Below the pieces are notes generated by a model, which did no database searches, was not told the origin of the DNA, and worked only from the letters and a program-made list of their open reading frames with translations. A stretch of 64,000 nucleotides of DNA from Arenibacter arenosicollis (GTDB lineage: Bacteria; Bacteroidota; Bacteroidia; Flavobacteriales; Flavobacteriaceae), in NCBI RefSeq assembly GCF_014397245.1, contig NZ_JACLHY010000028.1, positions 1-64,000 on the forward strand. Direction: 5' to 3'. Each line of letters opens with the position of its first letter. The first letter of the stretch is position 1. The position numbers and the translations under genes are program-made. Positions 34,738 through 44,304 of this stretch are shown one piece after another.

Positions 34738-36026
34738 TGATCCCTGATATAGAAAAAGCAACCGAGGAAGAAATACAACTGTTACAGGAACAGCGTTTAC
34801 GGGAACTTATTTCCTATACTACCAAAAACTCGGCCTATTATAAAAGAATTTTCAGAGAAAATAATTTACAGGCCAGCGATATAAATACATTGGCAGACCT
34901 GACCAAACTACCCACAACTTCCAAAGAAGACCTACAAAGATATAATGATGATTTTTTGTGCGTAGATAGAAACAAGATTATAGACTATGTAACTACTTCG
35001 GGCACATTGGGCGAACCTGTCACCTTTGCCCTAACAGACAATGACCTGAACAGGTTGGCCTATAACGAGGCCATTTCTTTTGACTGTGCCGGTGTTACAA
35101 CAGACGATATTCTGCAATTAACTACCACTATAGATAGACGATTTATGGCCGGTTTGGCTTATTTTCTGGGAGCTAGGGAGCTGGGAGCGGGAATTATTCG
35201 AGTAGGTGCCGGAATTCCTGAGCTTCAATGGGATTCCATCCATAAATTTAAACCAACCTACCTCATTGTAGTCCCTTCATTTTTATTGAAACTCATAGAA
35301 TATGCCCATAAACATGGAATAGATCCGAACAAGGCAGGGGTAAAAGGTGCCATATGTATTGGGGAATCGCTAAGAAATGATGATTTTTCATTGAACACCC
35401 TCGCTGTCAAGATAAAGAAAGATTGGAACATCCCCCTTTATTCCACCTATGCCTCAACCGAAATGAGCACTGCCTTTACCGAATGCAAGGCCCAACAAGG
35501 TGGCCACCACCATCCGGAATTGATCATCGTCGAAATTCTGGACGATGAAGAAAAACCCGTTTCAGTTGGTATGCCCGGAGAACTTACCATTACTACCTTA
35601 GGTGTCGAAGGCATGCCTTTACTGAGGTTTAAAACTGGTGATATTGTTAAAGCACATACTGCCAAATGTTCCTGCGAAAGGAATACCTTACGCCTAGGAC
35701 CCGTTATTGGTAGAAAAAAACAGATGATAAAGTACAAGGGTACAACATTATATCCCCCGGCAATGTACAACGTACTCAATTATTTTAATGAAATAGAAGC
35801 CTTTGTAATAGAAATTGCCCATAACGATATAGGAACTGATGAAATTTGTATTAAAATTGCAACACAGAATCCTACAGATACATTATTACAAACAATTAAG
35901 GATCATTTTAGGGCAAAGTTAAGGGTACTCCCTAAGATTGAATTCCATGATTTTAAAACCCTTCAGGAATTGCGATTTCCCAAAATGAGCAGAAAACCAG
36001 TTATTGTAATAGACCATCGACTTTAA
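34737..36026 (+). CDS. PaaK-like aryl-CoA/ACP ligase
   Basis: A 429-residue adenylate-forming enzyme of the phenylacetate-CoA ligase family. Visible motifs are VTTSGTLGEPVTF (phosphate-binding loop), YSTYASTEMSTAFTEC, and LLRFKTGDIV with the catalytic Asp. The C-terminal domain has GRKKQMIKYKGTTLYP. It would adenylate an aryl acid and pass it to CoA or a carrier protein. With the ammonia-lyase at the other end of the locus, p-coumarate is the most likely substrate. Its start overlaps the preceding stop (TAATG). It appears to be the last clear pigment gene. Confidence 0.85.
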   Translation: MIPDIEKATEEEIQLLQEQRLRELISYTTKNSAYYKRIFRENNLQASDINTLADLTKLPTTSKEDLQRYNDDFLCVDRNKIIDYVTTSGTLGEPVTFALTDNDLNRLAYNEAISFDCAGVTTDDILQLTTTIDRRFMAGLAYFLGARELGAGIIRVGAGIPELQWDSIHKFKPTYLIVVPSFLLKLIEYAHKHGIDPNKAGVKGAICIGESLRNDDFSLNTLAVKIKKDWNIPLYSTYASTEMSTAFTECKAQQGGHHHPELIIVEILDDEEKPVSVGMPGELTITTLGVEGMPLLRFKTGDIVKAHTAKCSCERNTLRLGPVIGRKKQMIKYKGTTLYPPAMYNVLNYFNEIEAFVIEIAHNDIGTDEICIKIATQNPTDTLLQTIKDHFRAKLRVLPKIEFHDFKTLQELRFPKMSRKPVIVIDHRL

Positions 36027-36187
36027 TTTAGGAATTTAGGCTTAGTACACCCAACACTTTAAATTTGTAACTCTTCCGTTAATTTCCTACATTATAAAGC
36101 CATACAGGCAGAATTCCGTTCCTTAAACCATTTCCAGTCTTTATAGGTATATTTTTTTGTTTGGACCACGAAACTAATCACCAAAAA

Positions 36188-36195
36188 TATATTTG
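36188..36195 (+). promoter_or_regulatory. Candidate -7 box before the exported dikinase gene
   Basis: TATATTTG matches TAnnTTTG. A TTTG at 36160-36163 lies 24 bases upstream, slightly beyond the usual spacing. Together with the 222-base gap this suggests a new transcript starts here, separate from the pigment run. Confidence 0.5.
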
Positions 36196-36248
36196 CATTA
36201 AAATTGGTATTACATTTGATTAATCATTGGCAATTCCAGTGTATCACT

Positions 36249-39155
36249 ATGAAAAAACAAATATTCATCTGCATTCTAATATTTTGTATACCCTTTATGG
36301 GCATTGGACAAAAGTTAGACAATCAGGAAATAAAGAATTTAATCGATTCCTATAAAAAGGACATCCGAGGACCCTATAAGGAGATTCGTTGGTTTTGCAC
36401 GGATGGCAGTATACGCCAACCTAAAGATCCATGTCCCGATAATATTGGACCTGGAGTTCAGCACGCCACCTATAAAAGCTCGGTAACCGATCTGGGCAAG
36501 ACCAACCACATCTACTTGGGGCAGATTTTAGCCTATACGACCAAAGAGGAATTTTGGGACTCAGCACATAATAACTCCCGACTTAAGCAGTATCAACTGG
36601 ACAAGTACTTAAGAACTGTTGATAATGGCTGGATTTTACAAAAGGGTCAGTTCTATCGTGGAGCACTACAGGCCGAGGATGAAGAGGCCTGGGGCGTCGA
36701 TTTTTATAAATGGCTATTATCAAACACCGAAAATTTAACCAAAAACTTTTATCTCATTCGACAGTCCTTAAAGGATATTCCTCACAATGGAGATGATAAT
36801 CTAGCCCAAATTATTAGGAGCGATTCCAAGGTAATATCAGATTTAGTGCCAGAATTTATGGACTTAAGGGTTAAGATCCATAGTCAACCTGATGCTGGTG
36901 ATATTAATAGAGTAAAGGATTTTAAAGCTAATAATAGCAACAAGCTATCCAACGAAAATAAAGCCAAAATTGATGCTTTAGTATCCACCATGACCAATTT
37001 CTACAAACCAGTAGATATTGCGCAGATACAAAAAAGCACTCCCCTAGTAAAGGATAGCCCTATCGGGGTATCAATTAAAACCTTTGCGGCCAGCTACAGT
37101 GGAGAGAAAAATGCCGCAGTACTTATTCCCGCTACGGCCGAATTGCTTTTAGATATAAGACAGGCCGTCCTAAAAGAAGAAAATGCGATTGCCCGCCTGC
37201 AATTATTGGACGCCTCTTTAAAATTGGAAGAAATAATATTCAAGAATTCGCCCCAATGGCAACCAGAAGATCTAAATGGGTTGTTGGATAAGGTATGTTA
37301 TTTGGGCATGGCGAATGCCGGGGCAGGATATATAGAACTTGCAGAATGGGAACAGCTTAATTTATCCATTAAGGGGTCCAATACAAGCACTATGTCTCTT
37401 GGGCAACTGACTACTGTATTGGAAAATGCGCGTAGGGAAGTGGAATGGAGTTCTTCCATGGTGAAGGCAAATTATCAGGAAATAGTAGATATTTACACCA
37501 CTTTTGAACCAAAGGCTTACGGATTTATAGACGATAAAATAAGAGGCTCCATTGCGTTGTACCTAGGCCAGACCGTAGGGGAATTGGGCGATATCATTGC
37601 ACAGGAATCCGCTTTGACCAATAAGGTCCTGGACATAGACAACCAAAGTGGCCTACGCGGTCTTAATCCGGGGTATGCCTTGGGCGAATTGGTAGTGGTC
37701 AGCGGTTCTCCCGATGAGATCGAGGTGTCCTCGGACAAAATTTATGTTTTTCAACGTCCGCCTTCCGATCTCAAACCAATTGCTGGTATTGCCACAGTTT
37801 CAGAGGGCAATATGGTTTCCCACGTGCAGTTATTGGCACGGAATATGGGCATCCCCAATACCGCCCTTGGAGATGACAATCTAAAAAGTCTTCAAAAATA
37901 TAACGGAGAAAGAATATTCTATGCGGTGTCCAATAAAGGCAATGTTATTATGAAGTTGGAAAAGGATATGTCCGAAGAGGAACGCAATTTGTTTGTCAAG
38001 ATAGAACGCAAGGAAGAAAGAATAGAAGTGCCTATAGAGAATATAAGGTTGGATGAAACAGCAATACTAAACCTAAGATCGGTTGATGCAGAGGATTCGG
38101 GTAAACTTTGTGGTCCAAAGGCAGCCAATTTGGGACAGTTAAAAAAGATGTTCCCTGAAAAGGTGGTTGAAGGCCTGGTTATTCCTTTTGGCATATTCCG
38201 GGACCATATGGACCAACCTATGCCCAATCAATCGGGCAGCTATTGGGAGTTTCTAAATTCCACCTTTAAGCAAGCAGAGAGCATGCGTTCAGATGGCATT
38301 TCGGAAGGGGAAGTAGAGAACTATCAATTACGGCAATTGGAAAGCTTAAGAGAGGCTATAAAGGTAATGCCAATGAAAGCCGAATTCATTTCCCAATTGG
38401 AACGCGACTTCAAGGAAGTGCTGGGCAAGGCTATTGGCGAAATCCCTGTTTTTCTTAGAAGTGACACCAATATGGAGGATTTAAAGAATTTTACCGGAGC
38501 GGGATTAAACCTCACCATTTTCAATGTTGCTGCCAAGGAAAAAATAATCTCGGGAATTAAGGACGTTTGGGCTTCCCCTTATTCCGAACGTAGTTTTAAA
38601 TGGCGACAAAAATACCTCCTAAACCCTGAAAATGTTTTCCCCTCCATTTTGGTCATCCCTAGTGTGGACGTAGATTATTCTGGCGTACTGATTACCAAAG
38701 GGATAAGTTCTGGCAATCCGGAAGATTTGACCATTGCTTTTAGCAGGGGCGCCGGTGGTGCAGTCGATGGCCAATCGGCAGAAACTTATTTAATAAAGGA
38801 TATTGGAGGTACCCAACTGCTGGCACCAGCTAGGGAAATGTACCATAATCGACTTCCAGCCACTGGAGGAACAGAAAAACGAATGTCCACTTTTGAAAAT
38901 TTCATCCTAAGCCAGGAAAATATTAAAGAAATAAGGGATTTTGCCAAGACTATTCGTATCACTATGCCCAAGGAAACAAAATCGGATTATGAAGGGGCCT
39001 ATGATGTGGAATTGGGATTCCAAAACAATAAACTATGGTTATTCCAAATTCGGCCTTTTGTAGAAAACAAAAAGGCGTTAAGTTCCAATTATTTGGAATC
39101 TATTACCCCAAATATTGATTTGAACAAAAACATACCACTTTCTAAAAAAATATAA
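36249..39155 (+). CDS. Exported PEP-synthase/glucan-dikinase-like protein
   Basis: A 968-residue protein with a signal peptide (MKKQIFICILIFCIPFMGIG). The N-terminal 430 residues are unrecognised. About 470-560 is a phosphohistidine swivel domain with His525 in SHVQLLARNMGIP. About 610-960 is an ATP-grasp-type PEP/pyruvate-binding domain, with GPKAANLG, LRSDTNMEDL (Arg737) and a C-terminal LFQIRPF. Swivel domain before ATP domain is the order of glucan water dikinases and the reverse of PEP synthase. An exported dikinase is odd, as free ATP is scarce outside the inner membrane. The start is fixed by the signal peptide. A serine hydrolase gene follows after one base. Confidence 0.78.
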   Translation: MKKQIFICILIFCIPFMGIGQKLDNQEIKNLIDSYKKDIRGPYKEIRWFCTDGSIRQPKDPCPDNIGPGVQHATYKSSVTDLGKTNHIYLGQILAYTTKEEFWDSAHNNSRLKQYQLDKYLRTVDNGWILQKGQFYRGALQAEDEEAWGVDFYKWLLSNTENLTKNFYLIRQSLKDIPHNGDDNLAQIIRSDSKVISDLVPEFMDLRVKIHSQPDAGDINRVKDFKANNSNKLSNENKAKIDALVSTMTNFYKPVDIAQIQKSTPLVKDSPIGVSIKTFAASYSGEKNAAVLIPATAELLLDIRQAVLKEENAIARLQLLDASLKLEEIIFKNSPQWQPEDLNGLLDKVCYLGMANAGAGYIELAEWEQLNLSIKGSNTSTMSLGQLTTVLENARREVEWSSSMVKANYQEIVDIYTTFEPKAYGFIDDKIRGSIALYLGQTVGELGDIIAQESALTNKVLDIDNQSGLRGLNPGYALGELVVVSGSPDEIEVSSDKIYVFQRPPSDLKPIAGIATVSEGNMVSHVQLLARNMGIPNTALGDDNLKSLQKYNGERIFYAVSNKGNVIMKLEKDMSEEERNLFVKIERKEERIEVPIENIRLDETAILNLRSVDAEDSGKLCGPKAANLGQLKKMFPEKVVEGLVIPFGIFRDHMDQPMPNQSGSYWEFLNSTFKQAESMRSDGISEGEVENYQLRQLESLREAIKVMPMKAEFISQLERDFKEVLGKAIGEIPVFLRSDTNMEDLKNFTGAGLNLTIFNVAAKEKIISGIKDVWASPYSERSFKWRQKYLLNPENVFPSILVIPSVDVDYSGVLITKGISSGNPEDLTIAFSRGAGGAVDGQSAETYLIKDIGGTQLLAPAREMYHNRLPATGGTEKRMSTFENFILSQENIKEIRDFAKTIRITMPKETKSDYEGAYDVELGFQNNKLWLFQIRPFVENKKALSSNYLESITPNIDLNKNIPLSKKI

Positions 39156-39156
39156 G

Positions 39157-40416
39157 ATGCGCAAGTATATTAATTATATTGTTTTACTACTGATCTGTTC
39201 GGCATTTACCACTGCGAGCTATTACCCCATTGACGGTTATTTGCACACAGGAATCAAGCGATTGAAGTATTTGGAACTCGTAAAAAGTGGGGAACTCAAA
39301 TCTACCACTGTAATTCCACCAGGGGCTCAAAAGTCCTATATGGATATTGAACTAAATCTGCTTTCCAAAAAGGAGGACAGTGTGGGGGCCTTTCTAAAGG
39401 TAGATGAGCAATTCCAGAAAGAAATCAATTCACTGTTTAGGGGATTGGACAAAAGTTATTCCATTGCCGTTTTGGATATTTCCGATATTGACAGTGTTAG
39501 ATTTGCCAAGCGAAATGAAACTGCCGGCTATCAACCTGGTAGTGTAGGCAAATTGGCCGTAATAGTTGCATTGTTTAACCAATTGGAGAAATTGTATCCG
39601 GATTCTTTTGAAAAACGACTGGAACTTTTGCGTTCAAAATCCGTAAAATCGGGCGTTTGGGGTTTAACCGATGAGCATACGGTACCCATTTTTAATTTGG
39701 AAACGAATAAACTTCTAAAAAGACAGGTAATCGCCAGTGATGTTTTTACCTTGTTTGAATGGGCAGACCATATGCTTTCCGTTAGCAACAATGGTGCGGC
39801 CAGTATTGTATGGCGGGAAGCCCTATTAATGGCCGCCTTTGGTGATTCCTATCCCACCCTGACCCAGGAACAAGCGGATACGTACTTTACAACTACCCCA
39901 AAAAAGGAATTGACAGATTTGGCCAATGACGTGGTAAACCTGCCTTTAAGGGAATTAGGAATTACTACGGATGAATGGAGATTAGGGAGCTTTTTTACTT
40001 CAGGCCCCAATCGATATGTAGGAGATAAAGGGGGCAGTATTGGTTCTCCTGTTGGATTGTTGAAGTTTTTAATTCAATTGGAACAGGGCAAGGTGGTGGA
40101 CGAAGCCTCCAGCTTGGAGATGAAGCGACTTATGTATATGACGGACCGAAGGATTAGATATGCCCAATCCCCGGCCTTAAAGCCCGCTGCGGTTTATTTT
40201 AAATCGGGCAGTTTATATAAATGTGACAGAAGCAAAGGTGAAGCCTGTGGAAAATATATGGGCAATGTAACCAACTTTATGAATTCTGTGGCCATTATAG
40301 AACATCCGGACAATTGCAAATATATGGTGGTACTGATGACCAACGTATTGCGAAAGAATTCGGCTACGGACCACATGACCTTGGCCAGTAGCGTCGACAA
40401 AATTATTAAACGATAA
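39157..40416 (+). CDS. Class A beta-lactamase-fold serine hydrolase
   Basis: A 419-residue exported protein with an N-terminal hydrophobic signal. It has the three penicillin-recognising motifs: Ser129-Val-Gly-Lys132 (SxxK), Ser210-Asn-Asn212 (SxN), and Lys349-Ser-Gly351 (KSG). Such proteins are beta-lactamases, D,D-peptidases or esterases. The length exceeds a typical class A beta-lactamase by more than 100 residues, mostly in the N-terminal 100, which argues against a simple antibiotic-resistance enzyme. It directly follows the dikinase-like gene and is convergent with the HEAT-repeat protein gene, overlapping it by 11 bases at the 3' ends. Confidence 0.85.
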   Translation: MRKYINYIVLLLICSAFTTASYYPIDGYLHTGIKRLKYLELVKSGELKSTTVIPPGAQKSYMDIELNLLSKKEDSVGAFLKVDEQFQKEINSLFRGLDKSYSIAVLDISDIDSVRFAKRNETAGYQPGSVGKLAVIVALFNQLEKLYPDSFEKRLELLRSKSVKSGVWGLTDEHTVPIFNLETNKLLKRQVIASDVFTLFEWADHMLSVSNNGAASIVWREALLMAAFGDSYPTLTQEQADTYFTTTPKKELTDLANDVVNLPLRELGITTDEWRLGSFFTSGPNRYVGDKGGSIGSPVGLLKFLIQLEQGKVVDEASSLEMKRLMYMTDRRIRYAQSPALKPAAVYFKSGSLYKCDRSKGEACGKYMGNVTNFMNSVAIIEHPDNCKYMVVLMTNVLRKNSATDHMTLASSVDKIIKR

Positions 40417-43261
40417 TTTTTCTAAAGGCAGTCAGAATCTCGGCTGCCTTTTTTCTTGCCTTTTCATTGGAATCTTCCAAAACCATTTCCAGTATGGGAA
40501 TAAATTTGGGGTCCCGGGTTTTTTCGATTAAGTAAAGAACCGCTAATTTTAGCTTGATGTCCTTTCGCTTTAAAAGGGCCAAATAGCTTTCGGATTCGCT
40601 CAAGACCTTTACATTTAGATTCTTTAAATTTTCTTCGGAAATAGCACCTGCCTGTATAATGGATTCCGCCACAGGAATCAATTCCTTTTTAAGCTGAATA
40701 TCCAGGATATTATCCAAAAATTCAATGGCATGTATACGCTGTTCCTCTTTTCCTTTTAATATGGCGTTTAGAATAGGATCCACATCCTGTGGGGGATATT
40801 TTATCCCCAAAAATTGAAAAATCCGCTGTAATTGCCTGTCCAACCTTAGTTCCAGCAAATGTATCAGGCCATTCCTGGCTTCATTTTCTTCCTTGGACTC
40901 CAGTTTTTCAGGGTTCTTTTTATACTGTAAAACTATTTGGGTATGAATTACAGACAGTGTACTTTGGTATAGATGGCACTCGTCCAAAATCTTATCCACA
41001 ATAAAACGGTCCTTTATTTTAAGATGGGGATACTTCCATTTTAGGTGTTTTAAGGCTTCAATAGCCTCAATTTTCACCGTATGTTCCATATCTTCGGTAA
41101 GTTTTATCAAGGTATTGATGGCCTTTTGGGAAGCGAACTTTCCAATAACCATAACCACGTAGGCGGTATCATCCGGATCAATGGTTTCTTTTCGTAATCC
41201 CTCAAACAAAATATCGATGATAGGCTCCCCGTAAAAGTAGAGGGCCTCCATAGCTGATTTTCTGGTATCCTTACCCGATAATTTGGAGATAATAATATCA
41301 ATAAACTGCTTGTCCAAGGTTTTGGATGCCGCCAGAATTGCAGTATTGATCGTCTGATCGTCCTCCAAATTAAGATGGGCATATAATACCTCATAAAACC
41401 TTTCTACTTTGGCATTTCCTATGGTTTCCAAAATGGCAAGGATTTTATTGGTCCTTTCCAATTCGGAAGTGCTTTGCGATAACTGGGATAAGGCATGTTC
41501 AATTTTTTGTTCCAAACTAAATCGGTCCTGCATTATCCTATTATTTCGCAACTCCATGGACAAACCAATTAGGGCCGCATTGGCAATGGTGTTGTCCTCC
41601 ACCGATAGATATTTATCCAAAAGGTCCACAGGGTTTAGTTGATAGTGCTTTAACAGGTACCTAAACGCAGAAGTGGTCACTTGTTGATCCTTATCCAAGA
41701 CCATGGACTCTATTGCAGGACATAAATTTTCCGTATTTAAAAAATACAGGTTTTCAATGGCCAAAGCCCTTACCTTGGCAGATGGATTATTTAATAAGCT
41801 TTTGATGGCTATAAAGAAACGTTCATCCTTAACTTCCAATGTTTTATTCAACATATGCAATATCTGATTCTCGTTCCCCGTTTCAAATACCCTGATTACC
41901 GTTTCTATAATGGAAGTAACTTTAATTTCCGACTTGTTCGCCTTCTCTTTTTTAAGAGGGCTATATTCCAAGAGACTCTTGAAAGAAATTATATATTCAT
42001 TCCTTAGGTGATAAATAAAATACAGCCAGATCAAAATAAGACCTATAATAATTATACTGATATAGGTAGAAGATATTTCCAGTCCGTTTATAAAGAAGAT
42101 AAGAATAAAGCCCGCAAGCCCAGTAGCTATGCTGTCCACTACAACATCTGTAAATGTTTTGGTCTTCTTTTTAATTTCTATGGGAATGGGTATGGAAAGT
42201 AATTCCGTTGCTGCCTTATTTACCGACTGTTTTAAACTTCCGTCCACGATTTTTATAAACACCACTACCCAAAGTTGAGGCACCACCAGTAGTAAAAAAG
42301 AGCCCAGTAATATTCCCGAAGGTAACCACAATAAAGATTTACCAACGCCAAAAGTTCCCACTATACGTTTGGTAAGGAACAATTGTATTAAAAGGGAAAT
42401 AACGCTCAATGTGGAAAACCAAAATCCAAAAAAAGAGGTTAATTCATCTTGGTTCTGAAAAAATTTAGAGGCATAATCACTGTACTGATAATCTACCAAC
42501 TTGGCCACTAAAACGCTTATTCCTATGACCACCGCAATTAAACTAAGAAGTTTGGATTGTTTGATCAGCCTAAAAGGGGATTCGGCTTTAGGATTGGAGC
42601 GACTGGACACCTGAAAAGGATTGAGTTTCAAAACTTCGTTTTTCCAGATGTAACGCGTTATGGGCAAGCAGCACATTAGGAGGGCAGCTGCGACAAACAA
42701 TAAATCCTCAGTGTACAGGATATTGGTCAAAAGGGAAGTTAAATAACCCCCAAATATACCCCCGGCAATAGCACCGGCACCAATAAAGCCAAAAACACGT
42801 TTGGCCTCCCTAACATTATAAACCAAATTGGCCATTACCCAAAACTGTGAAGCGGTCAACAATCCAAAAATAGCCACCCAAACATAAGGGATATATAGTA
42901 TCAATCCATCACCGAGATTAAAATTAAGGGCAAGACCGAATATCACCAAGGAAATAACGGAGCCGATCAAGGTGCGATCTACAATACCATTCAGAGGGTA
43001 CTTTTCTAAGGCCCTATCATAAAAAAAAGAGCCCACTACGGCCATTATAGCTGTTAAAACATAGCCGAGTGGCAGTGCTTCTGAAGTAAGTTCGGAAAGA
43101 AAAAGGGAATTTATGGTAGGTTTTACGATCAATAAAACCGTAATGATGAGGAATATATTTAATTGAAGGAGAAATGTCTTGGTCAGTTCCTCTTCTTTTA
43201 AATCAAATGCCTTTAGAATGTATGTTTTAAACGTTTTAATAAATGAAATCAGGTAGTTCAA
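40406..43261 (-). CDS. ADP/ATP-carrier-like membrane protein fused to HEAT repeats
   Basis: A 951-residue protein. Residues 1 to about 430 form about 12 membrane helices similar to the Npt/ATP:ADP antiporter group of the MFS, including SVNKAATELLSIPIPIEIKKKTKTFTD-type sequence after helix 8. The remaining 500 residues are helical HEAT-type repeats (AKVRALAIENLYFL, EHTVKIEAIEALKHLKW, EKARKKAAEILTAF). Carriers of this group exchange nucleotides in obligate intracellular bacteria, but free-living members are of unknown function. The repeat half would be a cytoplasmic scaffold. It is probably monocistronic. Confidence 0.82.
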   Translation of the reverse strand: MNYLISFIKTFKTYILKAFDLKEEELTKTFLLQLNIFLIITVLLIVKPTINSLFLSELTSEALPLGYVLTAIMAVVGSFFYDRALEKYPLNGIVDRTLIGSVISLVIFGLALNFNLGDGLILYIPYVWVAIFGLLTASQFWVMANLVYNVREAKRVFGFIGAGAIAGGIFGGYLTSLLTNILYTEDLLFVAAALLMCCLPITRYIWKNEVLKLNPFQVSSRSNPKAESPFRLIKQSKLLSLIAVVIGISVLVAKLVDYQYSDYASKFFQNQDELTSFFGFWFSTLSVISLLIQLFLTKRIVGTFGVGKSLLWLPSGILLGSFLLLVVPQLWVVVFIKIVDGSLKQSVNKAATELLSIPIPIEIKKKTKTFTDVVVDSIATGLAGFILIFFINGLEISSTYISIIIIGLILIWLYFIYHLRNEYIISFKSLLEYSPLKKEKANKSEIKVTSIIETVIRVFETGNENQILHMLNKTLEVKDERFFIAIKSLLNNPSAKVRALAIENLYFLNTENLCPAIESMVLDKDQQVTTSAFRYLLKHYQLNPVDLLDKYLSVEDNTIANAALIGLSMELRNNRIMQDRFSLEQKIEHALSQLSQSTSELERTNKILAILETIGNAKVERFYEVLYAHLNLEDDQTINTAILAASKTLDKQFIDIIISKLSGKDTRKSAMEALYFYGEPIIDILFEGLRKETIDPDDTAYVVMVIGKFASQKAINTLIKLTEDMEHTVKIEAIEALKHLKWKYPHLKIKDRFIVDKILDECHLYQSTLSVIHTQIVLQYKKNPEKLESKEENEARNGLIHLLELRLDRQLQRIFQFLGIKYPPQDVDPILNAILKGKEEQRIHAIEFLDNILDIQLKKELIPVAESIIQAGAISEENLKNLNVKVLSESESYLALLKRKDIKLKLAVLYLIEKTRDPKFIPILEMVLEDSNEKARKKAAEILTAFRKIIV
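40424..40454 (+). terminator. Candidate terminator inside the convergent gene end
   Basis: AAAGGCAG pairs with CTGCCTTT across a 12-base loop and is followed by a T run for plus-strand transcripts. It lies within the last codons of the minus-strand gene, so the codons for its C-terminus would double as the terminator. Confidence 0.45.
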
Positions 43262-43389
43262 TTTTTAGGCGTTTTAAAAAAAAATTCAACAGCACTCCTA
43301 TCTAAAATATATCCATAGAAGATTAAAGCCAAAATTACTTTATTGGCCAATATTATACGAATAAATAAAGGGAATTATAATAATAGGAC

Positions 43390-44304
43390 TTAGTTAGCAG
43401 CCAAATGCACTCGCTCTGCCTTCAAAACTTTTTCAACAGGCCTAACCAGATCTCTAATAATTTGCTCACCTCCGGCATCATCTATTAAGGCTACCAAAAT
43501 ATAACGGCGATTGGGATTATTTCCCCATACCAGAATGGAATCGGAATGAAAGGTTCTCCAAGAGCCCGACTTTCTATATAATCTGGCGTCGGGAGCAATG
43601 TTGTCCAACGTATTTACAAATTTATGATGAAGTTCAGGATCTCCCATGATATCCAACATTTGCTTGGAACGGCCTTTGCTCACCAGTTTGCCATTGGCCA
43701 ATAGATAATAATACCTACAAACTTGATTTACAGTTGCCGCATGCGACAAATTCTTTAGGGGCTCCCTATTGGTATCACCACCGCTTCCGTATCTTTTACC
43801 TACCCATAGTCCACCGCCTTGACTCTCATCATAGAACATATATTTTGGATCGGTCATTACGGACTGTATCTTATCGTATCCCAATCGATCGATCATTCTT
43901 GTGGTTGCTTCGTTGTTTGATTTGCTGATCATTGATCGCATATCCTTCCTTATTTCCTGAGTTTCCTTTAACTCCCCCTTTTCTAGGGCATCCATAGAGG
44001 ACAACAATACCGCTATTTTCGGCAAGCTGGCCGCATACATCATATAATCGCCATTAATACTAGCATATTTTGCATTTTCCGGATTGGATAGGTCTACTAT
44101 ACCAACTGCCATCTTATTGTTGTTCATTAATGATTTCCAGGAAGGATTGGACATTAGTTCCTTTTCCAAACTTGCTTGCAAGGCACTATTGGTTAAACTG
44201 GGCAAGGGTTTAACCTTGGCATTGCCCAAATTAATGGGAAGGTCTTTTTGCGCCAAAGCCATTCCAGAACATACGAATACGCACAAAATTCCAATTACGC
44301 GCAT
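43390..44304 (-). CDS. Exported class A beta-lactamase-like serine hydrolase
   Basis: A 304-residue protein with a signal peptide (MRVIGILCVFVCSGMALAQ). The motifs are Ser93-Leu-Pro-Lys96 (SxxK), Ser129-Asn-Asn131 (SxN) and Lys245-Ser-Gly247 (KSG), in the order and spacing of class A beta-lactamases. The class A omega-loop ExxLN motif is not evident, so a peptidase or esterase is as likely as a lactamase. I use the ATG giving the signal peptide rather than one nine codons upstream. It is read separately from the HEAT gene, 128 bases away. Confidence 0.85.
   Translation of the reverse strand: MRVIGILCVFVCSGMALAQKDLPINLGNAKVKPLPSLTNSALQASLEKELMSNPSWKSLMNNNKMAVGIVDLSNPENAKYASINGDYMMYAASLPKIAVLLSSMDALEKGELKETQEIRKDMRSMISKSNNEATTRMIDRLGYDKIQSVMTDPKYMFYDESQGGGLWVGKRYGSGGDTNREPLKNLSHAATVNQVCRYYYLLANGKLVSKGRSKQMLDIMGDPELHHKFVNTLDNIAPDARLYRKSGSWRTFHSDSILVWGNNPNRRYILVALIDDAGGEQIIRDLVRPVEKVLKAERVHLAAN

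Noticed and set aside
40424-40454. Riboswitch or regulatory RNA at the convergent gene ends
   Set aside because: The hairpin is simple, lies at the 3' ends of both genes, and is best explained as a terminator.
43390-44304. Antibiotic-resistance beta-lactamase
   Set aside because: All three general motifs are present, but they are shared with peptidases and esterases and the class A omega-loop motif is not evident, so only the fold is called.
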